64,000 nt of DNA from Streptomyces rubradiris (GCF_016860525.1 NZ_BNEA01000015.1:4984501-5048500), one strand, 5' to 3'; positions 52,507-62,865 are shown, counted from the first letter of the stretch. Program-made: numbers and translations. Notes: generated by a model not told the origin, from the letters alone.

Positions 52507-53100
52507 TCAGCCGCCGACGACCGGCTTGCCGGTCAGCTCGACGCCCGCCGCCCGCAGCTCCTCCAGGGCGCCCTCGGTCGTCTCCGGGGCGACCCCGGCC
52601 GTCAGGTCCAGCAGGACCTGGGTGCGGAAGCCCTCGCGGGCCGCGTCCAGGGCGGTGGCCCGTACGCAGTGGTCCGTGGCGATGCCCACCACGTCCACCT
52701 CCGTGATCTCCCGGGAGCGCAGCCAGTCGGCCAGGGACACGCCGTGCTCGTCGGTGCCCTCGAAGCCGCTGTACGCCGCCGAGTACGCCCCCTTGTCGAA
52801 CACGGCGTCCACCGCGCCGGAGGCGACCGCGGGGGCGAAGTTCGGGTGGAAGCCCACGCCCTCCGTGCCCGCGACACAGTGCGCGGGCCAGGAGCGGACG
52901 TAGTCGGGGTCGTCGGCGAAGTGACCACCGGGGGCGATGTGGTGGTCCCGGGTGGCCACCACGTGCCGGTACCCGGTGCCCGCCGCCTCGCCGATCAGCT
53001 CCGTGATGGCGGCGGCCACGTCGGCTCCCCCGGCCACCGCGAGGCTGCCCCCCTCGCAGAAGTCGTTCTGCACGTCTACGACGATCAAGGCGCGGCGCAT
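52507..53100 (-). CDS. pncA: Nicotinamidase PncA
   Basis: Hydrolyses nicotinamide to nicotinate in NAD salvage. The 197-residue isochorismatase-fold protein shows the catalytic triad Asp9 (VVDVQNDF), Lys103 (FDKGAYSA) and Cys145 (TDHCVRAT), and metal-site stretches DHHIAPGGHF and WPAHCVAG. It lies downstream of pncB on the same strand, 94 bases apart, giving successive salvage steps. Confidence 0.95.
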   Translation of the reverse strand: MRRALIVVDVQNDFCEGGSLAVAGGADVAAAITELIGEAAGTGYRHVVATRDHHIAPGGHFADDPDYVRSWPAHCVAGTEGVGFHPNFAPAVASGAVDAVFDKGAYSAAYSGFEGTDEHGVSLADWLRSREITEVDVVGIATDHCVRATALDAAREGFRTQVLLDLTAGVAPETTEGALEELRAAGVELTGKPVVGG

Positions 53101-53194
53101 GGTGGGTGTCCTTCGACTGAGAGTGAAGTAACTGAGCCTAGAGACTTCCGGGCCCGTGCGGGAGGGGTGGGAAGGGGCGGACGGCGGTCGGGCT

Positions 53195-54541
53195 TTAGCT
53201 ACCCGAGCGCCCGTGCACGTACTCCGTCGGGATGACGGGTTCCCCGCGCGAGAGCTGGGTAGCGGACAGCGGCAGATTGGCGCGCGCCGCGATGTGCCGG
53301 TCCCGGGTCACGTCCAGCGGCTCCCGGGCCACCACCGTGCCGCCGCGCACCAGCGGCACCAGCAGCTGCCGGCCGGCCAGCTCGGCCGGCACCGGCCCGG
53401 TGCCGACGACCTCGGCCTCGGCGATCCCGTCCGCGTCCAGCCGGCGCGCCGCCCACTTGCGGCCCCCGATCGACATCTTGCCGCCGCTGGACTTCTTCGC
53501 GACCGGCACCAGCGGCGCCTTCGGGTCGGCGGAGTCGGCGCGGGCGACCAGCTTGTAGACCATGGAGCTGGTGGGGTGCCCGGAGCCGGTCACCAGCTGG
53601 GTGCCGACGCCGTAGGCGTCCACGGGCGCGGCGGCCAGCGAGGCGATGGCGTACTCGTCCAGGTCGGAGGTCACGATGATCTTCGTGTCGGTGGCGCCGA
53701 GCTCGTCCAGCTGCTGCCGCACCCGGTGGGCCACCAGCAGCAGGTCGCCGGAGTCGATGCGGACGGCGCCCAGCTCGGGGCCGGCCACCTCCACCGCCGT
53801 GCGGACGGCCTCGGCGACGTCGTAGGTGTCCACCAGCAGGGTGGTGCCCCGGCCGAGGGTCTCCACCTGGGCCTGGAAGGCGTCCCGCTCGCGGTCGTGC
53901 AGCAGGGTGAAGGCGTGGGCCGAGGTGCCCACGGTGGGGATGCCGTAGCGGAAGCCGGCCGCGAGGTCGGAGGTGGTGGCGAAGCCGCCGACGTAGGCGG
54001 CGCGGGCGGCGGCCACCGCGGCCAGCTCGTGGGTGCGCCGGGCGCCCATCTCGATCAGCGGCCGGTCACCGGCGGCGGAGGCCATCCGGGAGGCGGCGGC
54101 GGCGATCGCGGAGTCGTGGTTGAGGATGGACAGGATCACCGTCTCCAGCAGGACGCACTCGGCGAAGCTGCCCTCGACGCGCATGACCGGCGAGCCGGGG
54201 AAGTACACCTCGCCCTCGGGGTAACCCCATATGTCGCCGCTGAAGCGGTAGTCGGCGAGCCACTTCAGGGTCTCCTCGTCGACGATCTGCCGCTCGCGCA
54301 GGAAGCCGAGGACGCCCGGGTCGAAGCGGAAGTTCTCCACCGCGTCCAGGACGCGTCCGGTCCCGGCCACCACGCCGTAGCGGCGCCCGTTCGGCAGCCG
54401 CCGGGTGAAGACCTCGAACACGCTCCGCCGTTCGGCCGTACCGGCCTTCAGCGCGGCGCGCAGCATCGTCAGCTCGTACTGGTCCGTGAAGAGCGCCGTC
54501 GAGGGAACGTCCACCGGCAGCCCAAGGTCCGCTGTGTTCAT
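53195..54541 (-). CDS. pncB: Nicotinate phosphoribosyltransferase PncB
   Basis: Makes nicotinate mononucleotide from nicotinate. The 448-residue protein begins STALFTDQYELTMLRAALKAGTAERRSVFEVFTRRLPNGRRYGV, with GTSAHAFTLLHDRE and IIVTSDLDEYAIASL plus VGTQLVTGSGHPTSSMVYKLVA, the phosphate-binding stretches of the family. It is divergent from clpS by 57 bases. Confidence 0.95.
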   Translation of the reverse strand: MNTADLGLPVDVPSTALFTDQYELTMLRAALKAGTAERRSVFEVFTRRLPNGRRYGVVAGTGRVLDAVENFRFDPGVLGFLRERQIVDEETLKWLADYRFSGDIWGYPEGEVYFPGSPVMRVEGSFAECVLLETVILSILNHDSAIAAAASRMASAAGDRPLIEMGARRTHELAAVAAARAAYVGGFATTSDLAAGFRYGIPTVGTSAHAFTLLHDRERDAFQAQVETLGRGTTLLVDTYDVAEAVRTAVEVAGPELGAVRIDSGDLLLVAHRVRQQLDELGATDTKIIVTSDLDEYAIASLAAAPVDAYGVGTQLVTGSGHPTSSMVYKLVARADSADPKAPLVPVAKKSSGGKMSIGGRKWAARRLDADGIAEAEVVGTGPVPAELAGRQLLVPLVRGGTVVAREPLDVTRDRHIAARANLPLSATQLSRGEPVIPTEYVHGRSGS

Positions 54542-54598
54542 GTCGGGGAATCGTACTCCCTTTTCGTCGGTGTGACGATTTAAGGGGGGCGTGGCAGC

Positions 54599-54916
54599 AT
54601 GGGCAGTGTGACGTCACCCGCGCCCGTAGAGATCGAACGCACCGAGTCGGCGGAGGAGATCTCCGCCGTACCCGAACCCGACGTCCCCTGGGTCACCATC
54701 GTCCACAACGACCCGGTCAATCTCATGAGCTACGTCACCTACGTCTTCCAGACGTACTTCGGCTACTCCAAGGACAAGGCCACCAAGCTCATGCTCGACG
54801 TCCACCACAAGGGCCGGGCGGTCGTCTCCAGCGGGAGCCGCGAGGAGATGGAGCGCGACGTGCAGGCGATGCACGGCTACGGACTGTGGGCCACCCTCCA
54901 GCAGGACCGGAAGTAA
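54599..54916 (+). CDS. clpS: Clp protease adaptor ClpS
   Basis: Delivers N-degron substrates to ClpAP/ClpCP. The 105-residue protein has a variable N-terminus and the core [21 protein letters not shown], with [40 protein letters not shown]. The NDPVN motif that grips the N-terminal residue is intact. ATG 54599 or GTG 54608 may start and AAGGGGGG is upstream. DUF2017 follows 9 bases later, the usual actinobacterial pairing. Confidence 0.95.
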   Translation: MGSVTSPAPVEIERTESAEEISAVPEPDVPWVTIVHNDPVNLMSYVTYVFQTYFGYSKDKATKLMLDVHHKGRAVVSSGSREEMERDVQAMHGYGLWATLQQDRK

Positions 54917-54925
54917 ACGCCGCAG

Positions 54926-55531
54926 ATGCCCGGACACTTCGAACCGCTCCCCGGCGGCGGCGCGGCCGTCGCGCTCGACGACGTCGAGATCTCCATCATC
55001 CGCTCGCTGGCCGTCCAGCTCCTGGAGCTGATCGGTCCCGGACCCGGCGCCGACGCCCCGGCCGACCCGCTGGCCGAGCTGTTCGCCGAGGGCCCGAGCG
55101 AGCCGCCGGCCGACCCGGTGCTCAGGCGGCTCTTCCCGGACGCCTACAGCGACCCGGAGCACGCGCCCGCCTCGCCGGCCGAGGCCGAGGAGCGGCGGGC
55201 GCACTCCGCCGAGTTCCGCCGCTACACCGAGAACGACCTGCGCGCGGGCAAGCGGGAGGGCGCGCTCGCCGTGGTCCGCTCGCTGGACGCGCTCGCCCCG
55301 GCCGGGGAGGGCGGCGCGGTGCTGAAGCTGACGCCGGAGGAGTCCCGGCAGTGGCTCGGCGCGCTCAACGACCTCCGGCTGGCGATCGGCGCCCGGCTGG
55401 AGATCACCGACGAGGACGACACGGAACTGCTCTACCGGCTGCCGGACGAGGACCCGCGCAAGCCGATGGTGCTGGCGTACCTCTGGCTGGGCGGGCTCCA
55501 GGAGACCTTGGTGTCGACTCTGATGTCGTGA
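54926..55531 (+). CDS. DUF2017 protein
   Basis: A 201-residue helical protein (DDVEISIIRSLAVQLLELIG, DPVLRRLFPDAYSD, LTPEESRQWLGALNDLRLAIGARLEI). DUF2017 genes almost always follow clpS in actinobacteria, so a role around the Clp machinery is plausible but unproven. It is coupled to clpS with a 9-base gap. Confidence 0.9.
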   Translation: MPGHFEPLPGGGAAVALDDVEISIIRSLAVQLLELIGPGPGADAPADPLAELFAEGPSEPPADPVLRRLFPDAYSDPEHAPASPAEAEERRAHSAEFRRYTENDLRAGKREGALAVVRSLDALAPAGEGGAVLKLTPEESRQWLGALNDLRLAIGARLEITDEDDTELLYRLPDEDPRKPMVLAYLWLGGLQETLVSTLMS

Positions 55532-55859
55532 GGCGGACTGGCTGGTTCCGATCGGTGTCCGCTCAGAGGACGCTCAAACCCGGATAACGATCCCATTACC
55601 ATCCAAGCCTTTTTTGCTACTTTCGGACCGTCTTTGTCCGATTTTGGCTGTGCAGTGCCTCACACTGCCCCTCTGTGATCAGTATTGCGCCCGTGATAAA
55701 TCTTCACGACCGCCCGGCCAACACCACCCATGTTCGGCCGGGTGCGCCACCGAGCCGACGACCGTCGGCCAGGCAACAGCTCCATCAATCCGGGGGGATC
55801 GAGATCCGATCCGAGGCCGACGCAAGGCCCGGTTCGGCATGGAGAAAGGCGCACCACAC
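55532..55859. other. 328-bp upstream region of the permease gene
   Basis: Noticeably AT-richer than its surroundings (55590-55720), with TTTTTTGCTACTTTCGG at about 55609-55625 and TTGTCCGATTTTGGCTG, so a regulated promoter is likely. No gene or clear operator is identified. Confidence 0.5.
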
Positions 55860-57296
55860 ATGACCTCAGCGCAGGTCGATCAGCATCGCGACGGCAATGA
55901 GGCCGCGGGGGCCGAGGGCAGCGAGGGCGGCGAGGGGTATCAGCGCGGGCTGGGGGCCCGGCAGATCCAGATGATCGCCATCGGCGGGGCCATCGGCACC
56001 GGCCTGTTCCTCGGCGCGGGCAAGGGCATTTCCAAGGCCGGCCCGAGCCTGATCCTGGCGTACGCCGTCGCGGGCCTCGTCATCTTCCTGATCATGCGGG
56101 CACTCGGCGAACTGCTGATGTACCGCCCGGTGTCGGGTTCGTTCTCCGATTACGCGCGGGAGTTCATCGGCCCGTTCGCCGGTTTCGTGACCGGCTGGAC
56201 GTACTGGCTGTTCTGGGTGGTCACGGGCATCACCGAGGTCACCGCCGCGGCGAAGTACATGACGTACTGGTTCGACATCCCGCAGTGGCTGTCGGCCCTG
56301 GTGTTCACCGTCATCCTCTACGGCGCCAACCTGATCTCCGTGAAGCTCTTCGGCGAACTGGAGTTCTGGTTCTCCATGGTCAAGGTCACCGCCATCATCG
56401 GCATGATCCTGATCTGCGCCGGCATCCTCACCATCGGCTTCTCCGACGCCGGCGACACCGCCTCCGTCGCCCACCTGTGGAACCAGGGCGGCTTCTTCCC
56501 GCACGGCATCGACGACACGCTGATGACGCTGCAGATGGTGATGTTCGCCTTCCTCGCCGTCGAACTGGTCGGTGTGACCGCGGGCGAGTCCAAGGACCCC
56601 AAGACCGTGCTGCCCAAGGCGATCAACACCGTGCCGTGGCGCATCGCCGTCTTCTACGTCGGCGCGCTCATCATGATCCTGTCGGTCGTGCCGTGGACCA
56701 GCTTCAGCGCGGGCAACAGCCCCTTCGTGGTCGCCTTCGAGCGGATGGGCCTCCCGGCCGGCGCCGGCATCGTCAACTTCGTCGTGCTCACCGCCGCGCT
56801 GTCGTCCTGCAACTCCGGCATGTACTCCACCGGCCGGATGCTGCGCGACCTGGCGCTCAACAGCCAGGGCCCCAAGGCGTTCACCAAGCTCACATCGAGC
56901 GGTACCCCGCTGATCGGCACCACGTTCTCCGCCGCGCTGATGCTGGTCGGCGTCTGGATCAACTACCAGTGGCCGGGCAAGGCGTTCGACTACGTGGTGT
57001 CCTTCGCGACCATCTCCGGCATGTGGGCCTGGATCGTCATCCTGATCTGCCAGATCCGCTACCGGGCCAAGGCCGACCGCGGCGAGCTGCCCCGCTCGGA
57101 ATTCCGGGCCCCGGGCGCGCCGTGGACCAGCGTGATCGCGCTCGCCTTCATCGGCATGGTGATCGTGCTGATGGGCATCGACAAGGACGCCCGGGTCTCG
57201 CTGTACTGCGCGCCGGTGTGGGGCGTGGTACTCGCCGTCGCCTACCTGGTGCTCCGGCGCCGCAACCCGGAGGCCGCCGCCTTCCGCAAGCGCTGA
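55860..57296 (+). CDS. Amino-acid permease (APC family)
   Basis: A 478-residue transporter with 12 membrane segments. The first segment motif GAIGTGLFLGAGKGISKAGPS and LGELLMYRPVSGSFSDYAREFIGP place it with the CycA/AnsP/GabP group (D-alanine, D-serine, glycine or asparagine uptake). ATG 55860 is preferred, with GAAAGG upstream, and ATG 55839 is a longer option. The exact substrate cannot be told. Confidence 0.9.
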   Translation: MTSAQVDQHRDGNEAAGAEGSEGGEGYQRGLGARQIQMIAIGGAIGTGLFLGAGKGISKAGPSLILAYAVAGLVIFLIMRALGELLMYRPVSGSFSDYAREFIGPFAGFVTGWTYWLFWVVTGITEVTAAAKYMTYWFDIPQWLSALVFTVILYGANLISVKLFGELEFWFSMVKVTAIIGMILICAGILTIGFSDAGDTASVAHLWNQGGFFPHGIDDTLMTLQMVMFAFLAVELVGVTAGESKDPKTVLPKAINTVPWRIAVFYVGALIMILSVVPWTSFSAGNSPFVVAFERMGLPAGAGIVNFVVLTAALSSCNSGMYSTGRMLRDLALNSQGPKAFTKLTSSGTPLIGTTFSAALMLVGVWINYQWPGKAFDYVVSFATISGMWAWIVILICQIRYRAKADRGELPRSEFRAPGAPWTSVIALAFIGMVIVLMGIDKDARVSLYCAPVWGVVLAVAYLVLRRRNPEAAAFRKR

Positions 57297-57386
57297 GAGG
57301 ACCCCGGACCTTCCGGAAAGGGACGTCCGGCCGCCGGGAGCTCTCGTGGCGCCCCCGTCGGCCGCCGCTCAGGACGTCCGGCATGT

Positions 57387-57423
57387 GGGCCGTTCCGTAC
57401 CACCCATCGGTACGGAGCGGCCC
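57387..57423 (+). terminator. Terminator after the permease
   Basis: GGGCCGTTCCGTACC (57387-57401) pairs with GGTACGGAGCGGCCC (57409-57423) with one mismatch. The TATCCT box of the next gene begins 7 bases later. Confidence 0.7.
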
Positions 57424-57429
57424 TCTGCT

Positions 57430-57435
57430 TATCCT
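57430..57435 (+). promoter_or_regulatory. -10 box giving a leaderless mec transcript
   Basis: TATCCT ends 7 bases before the ATG at 57443, so transcription would start at or next to the start codon. No ribosome site is present, in keeping with a leaderless mRNA. Confidence 0.45.
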
Positions 57436-57442
57436 GACCCCC

Positions 57443-57865
57443 ATGCTGACCATCACCCAGGCCCTGTACGACCAGATCGTCGCCCACGCGCGCAAGGACC
57501 ACCCCGACGAGGCGTGCGGCGTGGTGGCGGGCCCGGCGGGCTCGGACCGCCCCGAGCGCTTCATCCCCATGCTGAACGCGGCGATGTCGCCCACCTTCTA
57601 CGAGTTCGACTCCGGCGATCTCCTCAGGCTCTACCGCGAGATGGACGACCGCGACGAGGAGCCGGTGGTCATCTACCACTCCCACACCGCCACCGAGGCC
57701 TACCCCTCGCGCACCGACATCTCCTACGCCAACGAGCCCGGCGCCCACTACGTCCTGGTCTCCACCGCCGACACCGACGGCCTCGGCGACTTCCAGTTCC
57801 GCTCCTTCCGGATCGTGGACGGCCAGGTCACCGAGGAGGAGGTCAGGGTCGTGGCGGACTACTGA
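57443..57865 (+). CDS. mec: JAMM/Mov34 peptidase Mec (CysO-cysteine hydrolase)
   Basis: Releases cysteine from the CysO carrier in the sulfur-carrier cysteine pathway. The 140-residue JAMM protein has Glu23 (HPDEACGVV) and the zinc motif His79-Ser-His81 with Asp92 (YHSHTATEAYPSRTD). cysO and cysM follow on the same strand, the same set known from Mycobacterium tuberculosis. ATG 57443 is the only sensible start. The 270 bases before cysO hold a leader peptide gene and a hairpin. Confidence 0.9.
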   Translation: MLTITQALYDQIVAHARKDHPDEACGVVAGPAGSDRPERFIPMLNAAMSPTFYEFDSGDLLRLYREMDDRDEEPVVIYHSHTATEAYPSRTDISYANEPGAHYVLVSTADTDGLGDFQFRSFRIVDGQVTEEEVRVVADY

Positions 57866-57944
57866 TCTCGCCCACCGGACGAAATCCGTCCGGCATGCGG
57901 AATCACACTCCGGGCCGCGGGCCGGGAATCGATACGATGAGCCC

Positions 57945-58040
57945 ATGGTTCTTCTCGACGTGGGCGACGAGGCGCCGGGCACCCTGCTCGTGGCGCGGCT
58001 GCACGTCGACCTGTGCAGGCTGAACAGCGCCCTCTGTTGA
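57945..58040 (+). CDS. Cysteine-containing leader peptide upstream of cysO
   Basis: A 31-residue peptide MVLLDVGDEAPGTLLVARLH then VDLCRLNSALC. The end matches the RLHVDLCRxxxxxC leader peptides found before sulfur genes in Streptomyces. TACGAT (57933-57938) ends 6 bases before ATG, suggesting a leaderless mRNA. The two cysteine codons near the end suit attenuation by Cys-tRNA supply, as described for mycobacterial cysteine leader ORFs. The following hairpin at 58067-58093 could be the attenuator. The mechanism is inference. Confidence 0.75.
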   Translation: MVLLDVGDEAPGTLLVARLHVDLCRLNSALC

Positions 58041-58066
58041 CCCACACCGCTGCCGCCGTACGGCCC

Positions 58067-58093
58067 CGCGCCGCGGCGGTCCGCCGCCGCGCG
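58067..58093 (+). promoter_or_regulatory. Hairpin between leader peptide and cysO (possible attenuator)
   Basis: CGCGCCGCGGCGG (58067-58079) faces CCGCCGCCGCGCG (58081-58093), pairing strongly apart from mismatches, 26 bases after the leader stop and 42 before cysO. Confidence 0.5.
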
Positions 58094-58098
58094 CCTGA

Positions 58099-59382
<1,284 letters not shown>

Positions 59383-59450
59383 CCAGGGGATCCGCGCGCG
59401 CCGGTGGTACGTCACATCCGCACCAGTACTCCTGCGGAAAGGCGGACCCC

Positions 59451-59915
59451 ATGCGCCGTACCACGCCCCTCGTCCTCGCGGCGGCAGCGCTCCTCCTGGC
59501 CGGCTGCGGCTCCCAGCAGGACACCGGGAGCGGCGGCGGCCGGGCGCCGGCGCCGGCCGGCACCGGAGCTCCGCCGGCCGGCCGGGACGCCGGCGACTGC
59601 ACCGGGCACGCGAACCTGACGGCCGCCGACCGGGACCGCAGCGTCTGCGTGGCCGAGGGCGGCGAACTCCGGCTCACCCTGGACGGCACCAGGGCCCGCC
59701 CCTGGCAGCCGGTCACCGCCAGCGGCACCGGACTGCGGGCGATCAACGCGGGCCTCGTCCTCCAGCCGGGCGACGCCACGGCCGCGTACCGCGCGGTGGC
59801 CGCCGGCACGGTGAAGCTCAGCTCCTCCCGCCCCCGGTGCCCCGAGCCCGCCGCACCGGACCAGGCATCCTGCGAGGGCGTCGAGGAATGGACGGTCACC
59901 GTCCGGGTCGGCTAA
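59451..59915 (+). CDS. Putative lipoprotein
   Basis: A 154-residue protein with a lipobox LLLAGC at residues 14-19, so it should be lipid-anchored outside the membrane. A Gly/Pro/Ala linker follows, then a compact domain with four cysteines (DCTGH, SVCVAE, PRCPE, ASCEG) that may form two disulfides. GGAAAGG is upstream of ATG 59451. The fold is not recognised. Confidence 0.8.
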   Translation: MRRTTPLVLAAAALLLAGCGSQQDTGSGGGRAPAPAGTGAPPAGRDAGDCTGHANLTAADRDRSVCVAEGGELRLTLDGTRARPWQPVTASGTGLRAINAGLVLQPGDATAAYRAVAAGTVKLSSSRPRCPEPAAPDQASCEGVEEWTVTVRVG

Positions 59916-60370
59916 CCGGCCAGGTGCCGTACCTGGTCCCACAGGACCGGGTCGACCACGCCCACCCGACGGCGGAAGCCGTCCACCGGGACCTCGCGCA
60001 GCTCGTCGGTCTCCAGGAAGCTGGGGCGGCCCTGGGCGTCGCCGACCGCGCCGGGCGGCAGCGGGATCACCCCGCTGCGCTCGTCGTGGTACCTGCTGGT
60101 GATCTTCGCGACCGTGGCCCGGTCGCCGCGCACGGCCAGCACCAGGCAGGGCCGGTCCTTGTGCCCCGGCCGGTCCTCGAACGGGACGTGCGCCCACCAG
60201 ATGTCCCCGGGCGACGGCCGCGGCGCGTGCCGGGAGCGCGCGTCCGCCCGGCCCGGCGGCCTCAGGCGCCGCCCGGCGGGCCGGCGGCCCCGGCCCCAGC
60301 CGTCGACGAGCGTGGCCACCAGCGCGAGCAGCACCACCGCCGCGAGCGCCAGCCACCAGGACGTGTCCAT
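59912..60370 (-). CDS. Membrane-anchored PemK/MazF-like protein
   Basis: A 152-residue protein with an N-terminal membrane segment (WWLALAAVVLLALVATLV, residues 5-22), a basic linker, then a PemK-like domain: GDIWWAHVPFEDRPGHKDRPCLVLAVRGD through SRYHDERSGVIPLP to LETDELREVPVDGF. PemK/MazF toxins are usually free ribonucleases with a linked antitoxin. Here there is no antitoxin gene and the domain is tethered, so a toxin role is doubtful. It overlaps the lipoprotein gene end by 4 bases tail to tail. Confidence 0.75.
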   Translation of the reverse strand: MDTSWWLALAAVVLLALVATLVDGWGRGRRPAGRRLRPPGRADARSRHAPRPSPGDIWWAHVPFEDRPGHKDRPCLVLAVRGDRATVAKITSRYHDERSGVIPLPPGAVGDAQGRPSFLETDELREVPVDGFRRRVGVVDPVLWDQVRHLAG

Positions 60371-60610
60371 ACGACGACGTTACCGGCGCGCGCCGGTACT
60401 CGCGCGCCCTCCGGGGAACCCGGTGCGCCCCCGGTCCAGCCGAACCGGTGACAGCACAGGTGAGTTCGCCCACAACGGCCCCGGGCGGAGGAGCGACCCG
60501 CGCCGTCGCGCCTTACGCTCGACGAACCGCACGACCCCCGACAGCCCTCATCCCGAGTGGCCCCGCCATCCTGCCCACCGCTTCTTTCCGCCAACGGAGG
60601 TTTCTGCTTC

Positions 60611-61363
60611 ATGAAGCTCACCGTCGTCGGCTGCTCGGGGTCGTTCCCGTCCGCGGAATCGGCCTGTTCGAGCTACCTCGTCGAGGCCGACGGCTACCGG
60701 CTGCTTCTCGACATGGGCAACGGCGCCCTGGGCGAGCTGCAGCGCCACTGCGGTCTCTACGACCTCGACGCGATCTTCCTCAGCCACCTGCACGCCGATC
60801 ACTGCATCGACATGTGCGCGTACTTCGTGGCCCGCTACTACCGCTACGAGGGCGGCCGGTGCGCCCCCCTCCCGGTCTACGGACCCGAGGGCACCGAACA
60901 CCGCCTGACCACGGCCTACGCGGACACCCCCTCCGCCTCCTCCATGAGCGAGGTCTTCGACTTCCACACGGTGAAGCCCTCCACCTTCGAGATCGGCCCC
61001 TTCACCGTGCACACCGAGCGGGTCCGCCACCCCGTGGAGGCGTACGGCATCCGTGTCGAGCACGGCGGGAAGTCGCTGACCTACTCCGGCGACACGGGTG
61101 TCACCGAGGCGCTGGACGAGCTGGCCCGGGACACCGATCTGTTCCTGTGCGAGGCCGCGTTCACGCACGGCAAGGAGAACATTCCCGACCTGCACCTCAA
61201 CGGCCGCGAGGCGGGCGAGACGGCGGCCCGCGCGGGCGCCCGCAGGCTGCTCCTCACCCACATCCCGCCGTGGACGGACCCCCAGGTCAACCTGCGGCAC
61301 GCGCGCGAGGTGTTCACCGGACCGGTGGAGCTGGCCGCGCCGCGGCACACGTACGAGATCTGA
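60611..61363 (+). CDS. Metallo-beta-lactamase-fold hydrolase
   Basis: A 250-residue protein with the metal motif SHLHADHCID (His59, His61, Asp63, His64), an SSYLVEADGYRLLLDMGNG start and YSGDTGVTEALDELA, typical of RNase Z-like or phosphodiesterase members. The start is ATG 60611 with CGGAGG upstream, and a frame from 60557 is less likely. The family is broad, so the substrate is not assigned. Confidence 0.88.
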   Translation: MKLTVVGCSGSFPSAESACSSYLVEADGYRLLLDMGNGALGELQRHCGLYDLDAIFLSHLHADHCIDMCAYFVARYYRYEGGRCAPLPVYGPEGTEHRLTTAYADTPSASSMSEVFDFHTVKPSTFEIGPFTVHTERVRHPVEAYGIRVEHGGKSLTYSGDTGVTEALDELARDTDLFLCEAAFTHGKENIPDLHLNGREAGETAARAGARRLLLTHIPPWTDPQVNLRHAREVFTGPVELAAPRHTYEI

Positions 61364-61377
61364 GACCAGGAGAACGC

Positions 61378-61412
61378 GAAGGGCCCCGGAGCCATCGGCT
61401 CCGGGGCCCTTC
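61378..61412. terminator. Bidirectional terminator
   Basis: Perfect 16-base arms GAAGGGCCCCGGAGCC (61378-61393) and GGCTCCGGGGCCCTTC (61397-61412) lie between the convergent hydrolase and PTS genes. Confidence 0.85.
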
Positions 61413-61424
61413 GTCACACCTGGC

Positions 61425-62687
61425 TCACGCCTTGGTGAGGTCCTCGACCTCCTCCTCGGGCTCGCGGCCCGGGGTCTTCAGGTCGAACTTGACGATCGCG
61501 AACCGGAAGAGCGCGTAGTAGACGACCGCGAACACCAGGCCGACCGGGATGATCAGCCAGGGCTTGGTCGCCAGGTTCCAGTTCAGTACGTAGTCGATCG
61601 CGCCGGCCGAGAAGTTGAAGCCCGCATGGGTGCCCAGCCCCCAGGTGACCGCCATGGACACGGCCGTCAGCACCGCGTGGATGACGTAGAGGACCGGGGC
61701 GATGAACATGAAGGTGAACTCGATGGGCTCGGTCACACCGGTCACGAAGGAGGTCAGCGCCAGGGAGACCATCATGCCCATCACGGCCTTGCGGCGCTCG
61801 GGGCGGGCGCAGTGCGCGATGGCGATCGCGGCGGCCGGCAGACCGAACATCATGATCGGGAAGAAGCCGGACATGAACATACCGGCGCTCGGGTCGCCGC
61901 CCAGGAAGCGGTTGTAGTCGCCGCTGAAGACCTGACCGGCCGCGTCCTTGAAATCGCCGAGCTGGTACCACGCCACCGTGTTGACGAACTGGTGCATGCC
62001 GATCGGGATCAGACCACGGTTGACCAGGCCGAACAGGGCAGCGCCACCGGAGCCGAGGCCGGTCATCCACTCGCCGAAGTTGGTGATGCCCTCGCCGATG
62101 GGCTCCCAGACGAGGCTGAAGAGGACGCCGACCAGCGTGCCGACGAAGGCCATCAGGATCGGCACCAGCCGGCGGCCGTTGAAGAAGCCGAGCCAGTCCA
62201 CCAGCTTGGTGCGGTGGAACCGCTGCCACAGCACGGCCGCGAGCAGACCCATGATGATGCCGCCGAGCACCCCGGGCTCGTTGTACGTCGCGGCGACGAT
62301 CTTGCCCTTCTCGATGTGCTCCTCGGTCACCGGGAAGGCCTTCAGCACCTTGTCGTAGACGAGGAAGCCGACCAGCGCGGCGAGCGCGGTGGAGCCGTCC
62401 GCCTTCTTGGCGAAACCGATGGCCACGCCTATGCAGAACAGGATGGGGAGGCTGGTGGTGATGGCACCGCCCGCGGCGCTGAAGACGGTCGCGACCTTGT
62501 CCCAGCCCAGGCCGTCCTTGCCGAAGATGTCGTCCTGGCCGAGCCGGACCATGATGCCCGCCGCCGGCAGGACGGCGATCGGGAGCTGCAGGCTGCGGCC
62601 GACCTTCTGCAGGCCCTGGAACAGGCCCGCCCCCTTCTTCTTCGCCGGCTTCTTGGCCGGGGCCGCCGACTCGGTGGCGGTGGTCAT
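61425..62687 (-). CDS. nagE2: PTS N-acetylglucosamine transporter, EIIC component (NagE2-like)
   Basis: A 420-residue membrane permease of the PTS glucose/GlcNAc family, passing phosphate from an EIIB partner to the incoming sugar. It has a Lys-rich start, about 10 membrane segments, and the conserved GMHQFVNTVAWYQLGDF and TGVTEPIEFTFMF (GITEP-type) motifs. ATG 62687 follows GGAGGAAG. Fused EIIB or EIIA domains are absent, as in S. coelicolor NagE2, where NagF supplies EIIB. A DasR-like double operator lies upstream. Confidence 0.92.
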   Translation of the reverse strand: MTTATESAAPAKKPAKKKGAGLFQGLQKVGRSLQLPIAVLPAAGIMVRLGQDDIFGKDGLGWDKVATVFSAAGGAITTSLPILFCIGVAIGFAKKADGSTALAALVGFLVYDKVLKAFPVTEEHIEKGKIVAATYNEPGVLGGIIMGLLAAVLWQRFHRTKLVDWLGFFNGRRLVPILMAFVGTLVGVLFSLVWEPIGEGITNFGEWMTGLGSGGAALFGLVNRGLIPIGMHQFVNTVAWYQLGDFKDAAGQVFSGDYNRFLGGDPSAGMFMSGFFPIMMFGLPAAAIAIAHCARPERRKAVMGMMVSLALTSFVTGVTEPIEFTFMFIAPVLYVIHAVLTAVSMAVTWGLGTHAGFNFSAGAIDYVLNWNLATKPWLIIPVGLVFAVVYYALFRFAIVKFDLKTPGREPEEEVEDLTKA

Positions 62688-62746
62688 ACTTCCTCCATCG
62701 GGCAGGGCGCCGCCCGGGAACCATGGAAGGGGACGGCAGCGTCTCT

Positions 62747-62772
62747 GGTCTACACCACCTGTGGTGTAGACC
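62747..62772 (-). promoter_or_regulatory. Double DasR-like operator upstream of nagE2
   Basis: GGTCTACACCAC (62747-62758) and GTGGTGTAGACC (62761-62772) form a 12-bp inverted repeat. Each half resembles a dre element (ACTGGTCTAGACCACT) at about 13 of 16 positions. It lies 60 bases before nagE2, suggesting repression by DasR until glucosamine-6-phosphate rises. Confidence 0.75.
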
Positions 62773-62821
62773 TGTTGTAGCACGATGAAGGCGGCGTAAG
62801 GAACCCGTGATTCCGCGACCG

Positions 62822-62836
62822 CGGCGCTACGCGCCG
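62822..62836 (-). terminator. Weak hairpin after the upstream PTS gene
   Basis: CGGCGC (62822-62827) and GCGCCG (62831-62836) with a 3-base loop lie downstream of the neighbouring PTS gene on the minus strand. Weak evidence. Confidence 0.3.
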
Positions 62837-62865
62837 TGGCCTTTCGGACCCGCGGTGACAGGGCC

